From positions 1 to 61,852 of the forward strand of contig CAYTPX010000010.1 of assembly GCA_964439955.1 (NCBI GenBank): a DNA stretch of 61,852 bases, given 5' to 3'. The notes beneath the pieces were generated by a model. The model worked only from the letters and a program-made list of their open reading frames with translations, made no database searches and was not told where the DNA came from. Source of the DNA: UBA1794 sp964439955 (lineage in GTDB: Bacteria; Bacteroidota; Bacteroidia; Bacteroidales; Bacteroidaceae). Below, piece by piece: positions 27,323-35,057 of the stretch (position 1 is its first letter; each line of letters starts with the position of its first letter). A program made the position numbers and the translations under genes.

Positions 27323-28501
27323 CTATTCCTGGCAGGCGAGGCGGAAGATGGCCTCCGTGTCGGTGGGGGTAAGCGGTTTGAAGAAGCCCACGGTCGGGCC
27401 TTTGTGGAGGTGGAGGCGGCGTACTAGCTCGGGTATGTCCTCTTCGCGTGCGCCGATTTCACGGAAGGTCAGCGGCATCCCGATTTCGCGGAAGAAGCCT
27501 TTCAGCCTGCGTATGCCTTCTCGTGCGTCAGCGGCTGCGTCGCCGCTGTCGGGCACGAGCATGACGCGGTGGGCGAACTGCCCGAGCTTCTCCTTCTTCT
27601 CTTCGGCCAGATAGGCCATCCATGCCGGTACGATGACGGCAAGCCCCGCCCCGTGCGTCACGTTGTAGAGGGCGCTGAGCTCGTGTTCCATGAAGTGCGA
27701 GGCCCAGTCCTCCTCGCGTCCGGTGCCGCAGATGCCGCCGTGGGCGATGGTCCCCGCCCACATGATGTTGGCGCGCGCGCCGTAGTCCTTCGGGTCATGC
27801 AGGAGTTTCCGCGCTTCTTCCATGATGCTGGTCAAAGCGCCCTCGCACAATCGGTCGGTCAGGCTGCATTCCGGCGTGTTGCTGAAGTAGCGTTCCATGA
27901 TGTGTACCATCATGTCGACGATTCCGGCGGCGGTTTGCCCGGGCGGCAGGGTGAAGGTCAGTTCCGGGTTCATTATTGAAAACTTCGGGCGCAAGGCGCG
28001 CGGCGTGCGGAGGCTGAGTTTTTGCATGCCCTGCCGCAGGGTGATGACGCTGTTGCCGCTTGCCTCGCTGCCGGCGGCGGGGATGGTGAGCACGACCCCC
28101 ACGGGCAATGCTTTTTCCACGGTGGCTTTCCCGCAGAAGAAGTCCCAGAAGTCGCCCTCGTAAGGTACTCCGCAGGCTATGGCCTTGGCCGTGTCGATGA
28201 CCGAGCCTCCGCCTACGGGCAGGAGGAAGTCGGTTTGCTCGCGCCGTGCCAGTTCGATTCCTTCGCGCACTTTGTCGTCCAGCGGGTTGGGTTGTATGCC
28301 GCCCAAGGTGGCGTAGGGCATGCCCTGTGCCCGGAGCGCCTCTTCCACGCGTCCCAGCAGGCCGCTGCGCACGACGGAGCCGCCCCCGTAGACGACAAGT
28401 ACACGGTGGGCGCCGTAGCGGGCGAGGGCTTCGCCGGTTTGCGCCTCGGCGTTTCGGCCGAAGATGAACTCGGTCGGGCTGTAATACATGAAGTCGTTCA
28501 T
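27323..28501 (-). CDS. Iron-containing NAD(P)H-dependent alcohol dehydrogenase
   Basis: The 392-residue soluble enzyme reduces short aldehydes or oxidises alcohols. The cofactor motif LPVGGGSVIDTAKAIA and the metal ligands (Asp and His in GIVDMMVHIMERYF; His residues in ASHFMEHELSALYNVTHGAG) match the YqhD/BdhA butanol-dehydrogenase branch. ATG 28499-28501 is used: the 69 residues of upstream open frame are Arg/Ala/Gly-rich and read through the 22-bp repeats. It is divergent from the family 2 hydrolase and ends at the shared terminator. Confidence 0.93.
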   Translation of the reverse strand: MNDFMYYSPTEFIFGRNAEAQTGEALARYGAHRVLVVYGGGSVVRSGLLGRVEEALRAQGMPYATLGGIQPNPLDDKVREGIELARREQTDFLLPVGGGSVIDTAKAIACGVPYEGDFWDFFCGKATVEKALPVGVVLTIPAAGSEASGNSVITLRQGMQKLSLRTPRALRPKFSIMNPELTFTLPPGQTAAGIVDMMVHIMERYFSNTPECSLTDRLCEGALTSIMEEARKLLHDPKDYGARANIMWAGTIAHGGICGTGREEDWASHFMEHELSALYNVTHGAGLAVIVPAWMAYLAEEKKEKLGQFAHRVMLVPDSGDAAADAREGIRRLKGFFREIGMPLTFREIGAREEDIPELVRRLHLHKGPTVGFFKPLTPTDTEAIFRLACQE

Positions 28502-28570
28502 AATGGAATGGTTGGTTTTTGAAAATAGGTTCGTCAAGGGTGGCCGCAGGAGGCCTTGCCGTTTTTGCGC

Positions 28571-28639
28571 GAAAGCCCCGGCGCTTTTTGGGGAAAGGCC
28601 TGGCGCTTTCCGGCCGGAGGTGCGGCGCGCTTTCCTTGC
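28571..28639 (+). repeat. Three tandem 22-bp intergenic repeat units between divergent genes
   Basis: Units: 28571-28592 (GAAAGCCCCG, then GCGCTTTTTGGG), 28593-28613 (GAAAGGCCTG, then GCGCTTTCCGG) and a looser copy to 28639. A possible opposite-orientation unit lies at about 28550-28570. They sit in the 276-bp gap between the alcohol dehydrogenase and hydrolase starts. Confidence 0.65.
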
Positions 28640-28742
28640 AAAGTAAGGCAATCGGCCGGAAACGGCCAACTGCCTGCCCCGTTTTTTGCCGCCGTTTCCG
28701 GAAAACATGGGGCTTCGGGCGGGGGAATTGGCAGACTTTCCT

Positions 28743-28750
28743 TATTTTTG
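28743..28750 (+). promoter_or_regulatory. -7 element for the GH2 gene
   Basis: TATTTTTG lies 27 bp before ATG 28778. It rules out the longer upstream frame that begins at 28556 inside the repeats. Confidence 0.55.
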
Positions 28751-28777
28751 CACTCCTATCCAAAGCCTTGTTCCCTT

Positions 28778-31693
28778 ATGAAAAGAGTTTTATCCCTATT
28801 GTTGTTTTTCGTTTCCTTCGTCGCGGCTGCATGGGCGCAGCAGTCTATCGACCTGTCCGGCGAGTGGGATTTCCGTATTGACCGCCAGGATTCCGGCCTT
28901 GTGCAGCGATGGTTTGAGCCTTGTGCCTACGGCGACCGCATCGAATTGCCCGGCTCCATGCCCCAGCGCCTCAAAGGCGACCCGGTAACGGCGCAGACGC
29001 AGTGGACGGCCAGCCTCTACGACAGCACTTACTATTACAGCCCCGCGATGGCCAAATACCGGGAGCCGGGCAACGTGAAGTTGCCTTTCTTCCTGACTCC
29101 GGTGCGCCACTATGTGGGCGTGGCCTGGTATCGGCGCACGGTTTCCGTGCCGCGCGACTGGAAAGGGAAGCACCTGACCCTCTTCCTCGAGCGGCCGCAC
29201 ATCGAGACGATGGTCTGGGTCAATGGCAAACCGGCAGGCATACAGAACTCGCTCTGCGTGCCCCACCTCTACGAACTCACGGCGCTCTTGGAGCCCGGGC
29301 GCGAGAATACGATCGTGGTCCGCGTGGACAACCGCCTGAAAGAGGCCTACAACGTGGGGCAAGACTCCCACAGCGTGACCGACCAGACGCAGGGCAACTG
29401 GAACGGAATCGTGGGGCGCATGGAGTTGCGCTGCGAGCCAATCACGTGGATCCAGAGCGTCCAGGTCTACCCCGACGTGCAGGAAAAGGCGGCACGCGTG
29501 AGGCTTTCCATCGGCATGAACAAGGAGCGTAAGCTGAAAGGCACGCTGCGCCTCGTGGCAACCAGCTTCAATACCGACGCCCCGGTGCAGACCCGGCAGA
29601 TGGAAGTCAAGCTGCCCGGGAAGAAAAGTACCCAGATTACGAACCTCGAGTTGAACCTCCCGATGGGCGACAGCGTGCTGCTTTGGGACGAATTCTCCCC
29701 TGCGCTCTACCGCTTGAGCGTAAGCTTGGAGTCTTTCTGGGGCACGGATACGAAAGAAGTGGAGTTCGGGATGCGCGACTTTGCCTTCGAAGGGCGCGAC
29801 TTCTACGTCAATGGACGGCAAACCATGTTGCGGGGTACGGTGGAAAACTGCGACTTCCCGCTTACGGGATATGCCCCCATGGACAGGGAGTCATGGATGC
29901 AAGTCTTCCGGAAGTGCAGGGAATACGGGTTGAACCACATGCGTTTCCACTCGTTCTGCCCGCCGGAAGCAGCCTTTGAGGCTGCCGACCGCGTGGGTTT
30001 CTACTTGCAGCCCGAGGCGGGGACGTGGCCGAACCACGGGGTGAAGCTCGGCTATAACCAGCCTATCGACCACTACTTGGCTTTCGAAGCCCTGCGCATG
30101 AGCGCCGTTTATGGGAACCATGCTTCGTTTTGCCTCTTCTCCGTGGGCAACGAGCCCGCGGGGCGTTGGGTGGATGCCGTGGCCGACATCAACGAAGTGG
30201 TGAAGCGGATGGACCCCCGGCGCGTCTATACCGGCGCTTCGGTGGGAGGAAGTTGGCAGTGGCAGCCGCGTAGCGACTACCATGTCAAGGCAGGGGCCCG
30301 CGGTTTGGACTGGGCCAACCGGATGCCTTCCTCTATGGATGACTTCCGGAGTCGCATCGATACCGTGCGCCAGCCCTATGTCTCCCACGAGGTGGGGCAG
30401 TGGTGTGTCTTCCCGGACTTCTCCGAAATCAGCCAATACACCGGCGTGAACCAGCCGAAGAACTTTGAGATTTTCCGCGAAACCCTTGCCGGAAACCACT
30501 TGGAAAGCCGTGCGCGCGACTTCCTGATGGCTTCGGGAAAATTGCAGACCCTTTGCTACAAGCATGAGCTGGAGCGCACGTTCCGCACGCCGCACTACGC
30601 CGGTTTCCAGCTTTTGGCGCTCAACGACTACTCCGGGCAGGGTACGGCTTTGGTGGGCCCGCTCAACGTATTCTTCCGCGAGAAGGGCTACGTGGACGCC
30701 GGAGAGTGGCGCCGGTTCTGTGCCCCCACCGTATTGCTGGCCCGCATGCCCCGCTTCGTCTACACGACAGCCGACACGCTTTCCGCCACGTTCGAGGCCG
30801 CCCACTTCGGCGAAGCCCCGCTGGAAGGGAAGAGGCTGCTCTATGAAGTGGCCGACGGGGCAGGCACGGTATTGGCTTCGGGCAGCACGGGGGTGTTCGA
30901 CGTGCCGTTGGGGCACAACATCCCCTTGGGCGCGCTCCGCTTGCCGCTGGGGCAGATGGCTTCGCCTGCCAAGATGAACCTGAAGATTTCCCTTGAGGGT
31001 ACCACCTTGAGCAACGACTGGGATTTCTGGGTCTACCCGGCGCAGTTGCCCGACAACGCCTTGCAGGCGGGTGATGACATCTACGTGTCCGACACGTTGG
31101 ACGCGGCGGCACTCGACGTCTTGGGCAAGGGGGGCAAGGTGCTCCTCCTGGCCGCCGGGAAGGTATCCTATGGGCGGGGCATTGTCCAGTACTTCACTCC
31201 CGTCTTCTGGAATACCTCCTGGTTTAAGATGAGGCCGCCGCATACGACCGGTTTGCTTATCGACGACCGGCATCCCCTCTTCCGCCATTTCCCGACCGAC
31301 TACCACAGCGACCTCCAATGGTGGGAGCTTGCCAACCGGGCGCAAGTCATGTTGTTTTCCGATTTCCCGGCCGATTTCCAGCCTACCGTGCAGGCTATCG
31401 ACACGTGGTTCTTGTCGCGCAAGATAGGGATGCTCTTCGAAGCCCGCGTGGGGGCGGGGAGGCTGCTGATGACCACCATGGACTTGCAAAGCGACTTGGA
31501 GCGCCGCGTCGTGGCGAGGCAGATGCTCTATTCGATACTCTGCTACATGGGAAGTGACGACTTCCGCCCCCGAGACACGGTAGACGCGGCGCGCGTGGCC
31601 GAACTCTTCACGAAGCCGACGCCGGAGGTAAACTCTTATACGGTAAGCTCGCCCGATGAGCTGCGCCCTGTGCAGGGCAAGACCGGGCGGTAG
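28778..31693 (+). CDS. Glycoside hydrolase family 2 protein, exported
   Basis: The 971-residue enzyme has a signal peptide ending AAAWAQ. An N-terminal jelly-roll sugar-binding domain follows (IDLSGEWDFRID; later GVAWYRRTVSVP and ERPHIETMVWVNGKPAG), then an Ig-like domain and a TIM barrel starting near GRDFYVNGRQTMLRGT. The acid/base is probably Glu459 in FSVGNEPAG and the nucleophile Glu538 in VSHEVGQWC, both in the expected places. The C-terminal 300 residues form additional beta domains. It resembles exo-acting GH2 enzymes of gut Bacteroidetes, but the sugar specificity cannot be read. It stands alone, without SusC/SusD. Confidence 0.88.
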   Translation: MKRVLSLLLFFVSFVAAAWAQQSIDLSGEWDFRIDRQDSGLVQRWFEPCAYGDRIELPGSMPQRLKGDPVTAQTQWTASLYDSTYYYSPAMAKYREPGNVKLPFFLTPVRHYVGVAWYRRTVSVPRDWKGKHLTLFLERPHIETMVWVNGKPAGIQNSLCVPHLYELTALLEPGRENTIVVRVDNRLKEAYNVGQDSHSVTDQTQGNWNGIVGRMELRCEPITWIQSVQVYPDVQEKAARVRLSIGMNKERKLKGTLRLVATSFNTDAPVQTRQMEVKLPGKKSTQITNLELNLPMGDSVLLWDEFSPALYRLSVSLESFWGTDTKEVEFGMRDFAFEGRDFYVNGRQTMLRGTVENCDFPLTGYAPMDRESWMQVFRKCREYGLNHMRFHSFCPPEAAFEAADRVGFYLQPEAGTWPNHGVKLGYNQPIDHYLAFEALRMSAVYGNHASFCLFSVGNEPAGRWVDAVADINEVVKRMDPRRVYTGASVGGSWQWQPRSDYHVKAGARGLDWANRMPSSMDDFRSRIDTVRQPYVSHEVGQWCVFPDFSEISQYTGVNQPKNFEIFRETLAGNHLESRARDFLMASGKLQTLCYKHELERTFRTPHYAGFQLLALNDYSGQGTALVGPLNVFFREKGYVDAGEWRRFCAPTVLLARMPRFVYTTADTLSATFEAAHFGEAPLEGKRLLYEVADGAGTVLASGSTGVFDVPLGHNIPLGALRLPLGQMASPAKMNLKISLEGTTLSNDWDFWVYPAQLPDNALQAGDDIYVSDTLDAAALDVLGKGGKVLLLAAGKVSYGRGIVQYFTPVFWNTSWFKMRPPHTTGLLIDDRHPLFRHFPTDYHSDLQWWELANRAQVMLFSDFPADFQPTVQAIDTWFLSRKIGMLFEARVGAGRLLMTTMDLQSDLERRVVARQMLYSILCYMGSDDFRPRDTVDAARVAELFTKPTPEVNSYTVSSPDELRPVQGKTGR

Positions 31694-31749
31694 CCGCCGC
31701 GCTTCCGGGACTGCTTACGCTTCCCGCAGCTTTTCCTGCAAGCCAAGCC

Positions 31750-31820
31750 GGGAAAAGTTGCGGGGCTTTTTTGGCAGGCGGCGGCACTTTCCCGGGGAAG
31801 CCCCTGCGCTCCTTGCCGGG
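31750..31820 (+). repeat. Three tandem 22-25-bp intergenic repeat units
   Basis: Units: 31750-31774 (GGGAAAAGTTGC, then GGGGCTTTTTTGG), 31775-31796 (CAGGCGGCGG, then CACTTTCCCGGG) and 31797-31820 (degenerate). They lie in the 353-bp gap 31694-32046 after the GH2 gene. The remainder of the gap holds a G-tract near 31955 and the promoter at 31990. Confidence 0.6.
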
Positions 31821-31989
31821 TGGGCGGCGGCCCTATTGGGCGTGCGGGTTTCCTTGTTTCCCGTACCCCTTGGCCTCTCCCTGCCCTGGGGCAAGGGGGA
31901 AGTTTGTTAGTCTTGTCAAACGGAATAAATTAGACTGAAGGAATGTGAAAATCGGGGGGGGGTATGGACGGGAATGGAATGATGTTTGC

Positions 31990-31997
31990 TATATTTG
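31990..31997 (+). promoter_or_regulatory. -7 element for the small winged-helix gene
   Basis: TATATTTG lies 49 bp before the ATG at 32047. Confidence 0.55.
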
Positions 31998-32046
31998 AGC
32001 CGCAGAGAAACAAAAATTTTTCGACCCTTTTAAAGCCAGTATTACT

Positions 32047-32265
32047 ATGTCTAAAAAAGAAATCGACAGCAATGCCAAAAAGATTTGGCAACTATTGAGA
32101 GACAACCGTAAGCAAAGCCACAGGTCTCTCAAGGAGAAGACAGGTCTTAGTGATTTTGAATTAGGAATGGCCATCGGCTGGATGATCGCGTCGGATATGG
32201 TTGTTCACGAGAAATCGCAGGATGGATTTTATGTTTCAGGCTGCGTAAACGTATATATCGGGTAA
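32047..32265 (+). CDS. Small winged-helix protein (DUF2582-like)
   Basis: The 72-residue basic protein corresponds to one winged helix-turn-helix domain: an N-terminal helix (KKIWQLLRDNRKQSHRSLKE), a recognition-type helix (SDFELGMAIGWMIASD) and a short wing with FYVSG. This compact family is frequent in Bacteroidetes and presumed to bind DNA; no target is known to me. The gene has its own promoter and a strong terminator 55 bp after its stop, so it is monocistronic. Confidence 0.82.
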   Translation: MSKKEIDSNAKKIWQLLRDNRKQSHRSLKEKTGLSDFELGMAIGWMIASDMVVHEKSQDGFYVSGCVNVYIG

Positions 32266-32319
32266 GTGCCGGTGGAATATCGGAGTGCAGGCTGGGCATG
32301 AGGCCTGCAGCCGGATAGG

Positions 32320-32359
32320 GACTCCTGCTTCTCCCTTTGGGGAAGCGGGAGTCTTTTTT
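32320..32359 (+). terminator. Terminator after the winged-helix gene
   Basis: GACTCCTGCTTC (32320-32331) pairs with GAAGCGGGAGTC (32342-32353), with one wobble, and is followed by six T's. Confidence 0.9.
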
Positions 32360-32420
32360 ATGTGCCGGGTGGCAGCGGGTTGGGGCAAGCGCCGCCCCCT
32401 TTCTGGCCAAAGGGCGAGGC

Positions 32421-33227
32421 TTAATGGAAAATCCTGCGCAGCAGGATGCGCAGGTGGGAGCAGAGGGCTGCCGCAAGCCCGTAGTGCGCGGCCATGATGC
32501 GGAAGCGTTCGCGCAAGGAGGCGCGGTGGTTCTGGGTCGTGAGCCCCTCGTCGAGGTAGTCGATGAGGGTGCTCCGCGTGTAGTGGTTGTAGCGGCTGAA
32601 GGAAAGGAGGCGTATGCACCAGTCGTAATCGGCAGAGTAGCGGTATTTTGGGGTGTCGTATTCTATCCAGTGCCCGCAGGCCTTGTTCTTGAGGTTGCCC
32701 ACCTTTCCTTCGCAGAGCGGGCGTGAAGGCCAGAAAGCCTGGTGGCAGACGAGCATTCCTTGTAGGAAGCTGCTGCCCGTGAGCCGGTCGGGCGCTTCGT
32801 AGTGGCGTGGGCGCAGGTATTTCCCTTGGGCGTCCACGATGTCCGTCTGCCCGTAGAGCAGGTCGGGCCGGGGGCTTTCCTCCATCACTTGGTCGGCGGC
32901 TTCGTGCAAGGTGCGGGGAGAGTGGAACCGGTCGCCCGCGTTCAGGAAGATGAGGTAGTCGCCCGTGGCCAAGCGGAGTCCTTTGTTCATGGCGTCGTAC
33001 AGGCCGTTGTCCGGTTCGCTTAGCAGCTTTACGCCCGCCGTGCAGTGCCCGCGGAGCCGGGGGGCTTGCTCCTGTGCCATGGCGAAGGTATGGTCTTTCG
33101 AGTCCCCGTCGATGAGGATGAACTCTATGTTCCGGTATTTTTGTGAAAGGATGCTGTCGAGCGTGGCGGGCAAGGTGCGCTCGGCGTTGTAGGTCACGGT
33201 GATGATGCTGAAGACAGGTGTGCTCAT
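32421..33227 (-). CDS. Family 2 glycosyltransferase
   Basis: The 268-residue GT-A enzyme starts SIITVTYNAERTLPATLDS and shows EFILIDGDSKDHT, the DxD-containing region near SEPDNGLYDAMNKGLRLATG, LIFLNAGDRF and the motif KYRYSADYDWCIRL. These features are characteristic of the GT2 branch that adds sugars to envelope polysaccharide. The ATG (33225-33227) overlaps the stop of the upstream GT4 gene as ATGA, so translation is coupled. Open frame beyond this ATG is antisense-like noise over the GT4 gene. It is the last gene of a four-gene minus-strand operon. Confidence 0.92.
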   Translation of the reverse strand: MSTPVFSIITVTYNAERTLPATLDSILSQKYRNIEFILIDGDSKDHTFAMAQEQAPRLRGHCTAGVKLLSEPDNGLYDAMNKGLRLATGDYLIFLNAGDRFHSPRTLHEAADQVMEESPRPDLLYGQTDIVDAQGKYLRPRHYEAPDRLTGSSFLQGMLVCHQAFWPSRPLCEGKVGNLKNKACGHWIEYDTPKYRYSADYDWCIRLLSFSRYNHYTRSTLIDYLDEGLTTQNHRASLRERFRIMAAHYGLAAALCSHLRILLRRIFH

Positions 33228-34504
33228 AGGGGCTTTTGCGCTAATATCTTTTGGTAGAGTTGCAAGTATTTTCCGCCGACCACCGCAGGGTCGTAGCAGC
33301 GGGCCACTTTGTTTATGGCCTCGCGGCTGAGCTTTTCGTAATGGGGTGCGCCGAGGATGTAGGCCATGCCTTCGGCCAAGTCTGCGGCGTCTTTGTATTT
33401 TGCCAAATAGCCGTTTACCTTGTGGTCGATCATCTCGGGAATCCCGCCGATGCGGAAGCCCGCGCAGGGCAGTCCGCAGGCCATTGCCTCCATGATGGTG
33501 TTGGGGAGGTTCTCTTCCAGCGAGGGGGTCACGAAGAGGTCTGCGGCATTGTAGGCATAGGCCATCTCCTCTCCGCTTTTCAGGTAGCCCAACGGGTAGA
33601 CGGGGAAGGGTATCTGTGCGTTTACCTGCCCGTCCCCTTGCCCAAAGAAGGCGATGCCGAGCTGTTTCCCCCCGGCCCATTCGGGATGGCGTGCCGCCAA
33701 TATGCGGCAAGACTCTATCAGGTAGTCGATTCCCTTGCGCTTGTCGGTGAACTTGCATGCCCCGAAGAGTATGATTTTCTGCCCCTCCGGCAACCGGCCT
33801 GCCCAGCGCCTGCGTGCTTCGGCCTTGTCCATCCGGCGGAATGCTTGCGGGTCGATGGGGTTGGGTATGGCGCAGATTTCCTTGCCCCGCAGCAGCGCGG
33901 ACCGCGAGGCCTGGTCTTTGAGCCACTGGCTGCAGGTGACGAAGTGGAGCGGCGCGCCGGCATAGATGCGCGCCTTGTGGCGGAAGCAGTTGCGTGCCAG
34001 GTTGAAGAAAGCCCCGCGGTTCTTAAGGAAGGGGCAGGCGAGGCATTCTGTATGGAAGCCCGTGCATTCCCGCGCGTGGTGGCAGATGGATGTGCAGGGC
34101 CACATGTCGTGCATCGTCCAGACCACGGGTTTCCCGCTCCGGAAGATGCGCCCCAGGCCCCGCAGTGAGAGGAAGCCTTGGTTGATCCAGTGCAGGTGTA
34201 TGAGGTCGGCCTCGCGGAACTCCGGCCGGGAAGTGATGTCGCTTCCGGAGTTGGCTATGTCCACGGCAAACAGGTTCTGCCTGCTGAATTGGTTGGCGCC
34301 CCAGATGACGAGCCGCTCCCACAGGAAGTCGCGGCGCAGTTTCCACGAGGGTTCGAGGCTTAGGACGTCGGGGTCGGCGGTCGAACGGTCGCGCACGAGC
34401 ATGCGCGCGTCCACGCCTTTTTCCTGCAAGGCGCGCATGATGCGCCCGGCTGCCACGGCGGCCCCGCCGGTTTGTTCTGAGGTATTGACGAAAAGTACTT
34501 TCAT
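33224..34504 (-). CDS. Family 4 glycosyltransferase
   Basis: The 426-residue GT-B enzyme has the N-terminal NTSEQTGGAAVAAGRIM glycine-rich loop. The acceptor-side region LIHLHWINQGFLSL and VWTMHDMWPCTSICH carries a Cys/His-rich stretch (CHHARECTGFHTECLACPF) common in this subgroup. The C-terminal nucleotide-sugar site reads FVTPSLEENLPNTIMEAMACG with the EX7E-type glutamates. It transfers a sugar to a glycan precursor in the cytoplasm. It follows gtrA with an 81-bp gap filled by 22-bp repeats and overlaps the GT2 gene by 4 bp. Confidence 0.93.
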   Translation of the reverse strand: MKVLFVNTSEQTGGAAVAAGRIMRALQEKGVDARMLVRDRSTADPDVLSLEPSWKLRRDFLWERLVIWGANQFSRQNLFAVDIANSGSDITSRPEFREADLIHLHWINQGFLSLRGLGRIFRSGKPVVWTMHDMWPCTSICHHARECTGFHTECLACPFLKNRGAFFNLARNCFRHKARIYAGAPLHFVTCSQWLKDQASRSALLRGKEICAIPNPIDPQAFRRMDKAEARRRWAGRLPEGQKIILFGACKFTDKRKGIDYLIESCRILAARHPEWAGGKQLGIAFFGQGDGQVNAQIPFPVYPLGYLKSGEEMAYAYNAADLFVTPSLEENLPNTIMEAMACGLPCAGFRIGGIPEMIDHKVNGYLAKYKDAADLAEGMAYILGAPHYEKLSREAINKVARCYDPAVVGGKYLQLYQKILAQKPL

Positions 34505-34512
34505 GTTTGCTT

Positions 34513-34581
34513 CAAAAGTGGCGGCGCTTTCCGGGGGAAGCGGCAGGGCTTTTCCCGGAAGGCGCGGGGCTTTTGGCCCGG
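34513..34581 (+). repeat. Three perfect-register 23-bp intergenic repeat units inside an operon
   Basis: Units 34513-34535 (CAAAAGTGGCG, then GCGCTTTCCGGG), 34536-34558 (GGAAGCGGCAG, then GGCTTTTCCCGG) and 34559-34581 (AAGGCGCGG, then GGCTTTTGGCCCGG). Each is 23 bp with no spacer. They fill almost the whole gap between gtrA and the GT4 gene, so they are presumably transcribed with the minus-strand operon. Confidence 0.75.
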
Positions 34582-34585
34582 GGCT

Positions 34586-35020
34586 TCACCGGGTTATGTG
34601 GAAAAGCAGGTATTTGCGCGCCAAGAAGTTGTAGAGGTAGACGATGGCTGCGGTGATGATTTTCGACAGCGTATAGTGCAACCCGGTCCACTCGGTTATG
34701 AACTTCAGGAGCAAATAGTTGAGCGCGAGCCCCACGACGCCTATGGCGGCGAAGAGGAGGAACTCGATGCCTTTCTGCCTGATGCGGGAGCGGCTGAACA
34801 CCCACGCCTTGCTCATGGCATAGTTCACCAGCAGCCCGGCCAGGAAAGAGAGGGTGGCAGAGGCCAGGTAGTACAGCCCGCACAGCTCGGTGAGCCCTAC
34901 CATGAGCAGGAAATCCACCGCGAAGGAGGCGCCCCCTACGAAGGTGTAGCGGAAAAGCTGGATGAAAACGTTGTCGGTCGTCTCCATCAGCGACTTCTTA
35001 AGCACGTCCCTTGTCTTCAT
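34586..35020 (-). CDS. GtrA-family membrane protein
   Basis: The 144-residue protein has four hydrophobic helices (about residues 24-46, 50-72, 88-108, 115-137) and the GtrA pattern RYTFVGGASFAVDFLLMVGL plus NYAMSKAWVFSRS. GtrA-family proteins are thought to flip undecaprenyl-phosphate-linked sugars across the inner membrane. Its neighbours are a GT-C integral-membrane glycosyltransferase and cytoplasmic GTs, which fits a surface-glycan or LPS decoration pathway. It follows the GT-C gene by 37 bp. Confidence 0.9.
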   Translation of the reverse strand: MKTRDVLKKSLMETTDNVFIQLFRYTFVGGASFAVDFLLMVGLTELCGLYYLASATLSFLAGLLVNYAMSKAWVFSRSRIRQKGIEFLLFAAIGVVGLALNYLLLKFITEWTGLHYTLSKIITAAIVYLYNFLARKYLLFHITR

Positions 35021-35057
35021 TTTCAGAGGCAGGTTGTCCCGGCCGGGGCGCAGGGGG

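Noticed and set aside
27323..28708. Longer N-terminus for the alcohol dehydrogenase
   Set aside because: The extra 69 residues come from the repeat array and low-complexity sequence; ATG 28501 gives the family's standard start.
28556..28777. Extended GH2 N-terminus
   Set aside because: The promoter at 28743 lies inside it and the signal peptide starts at ATG 28778.
33228..33926. N-terminal extension of the GT2 gene
   Set aside because: It is an alternative frame of the GT4 gene, basic and family-less; the ATGA overlap defines the start.
34513..34581. The tandem units considered as a CRISPR array
   Set aside because: Units abut without unique spacers, are degenerate, and no cas gene is present in the window.
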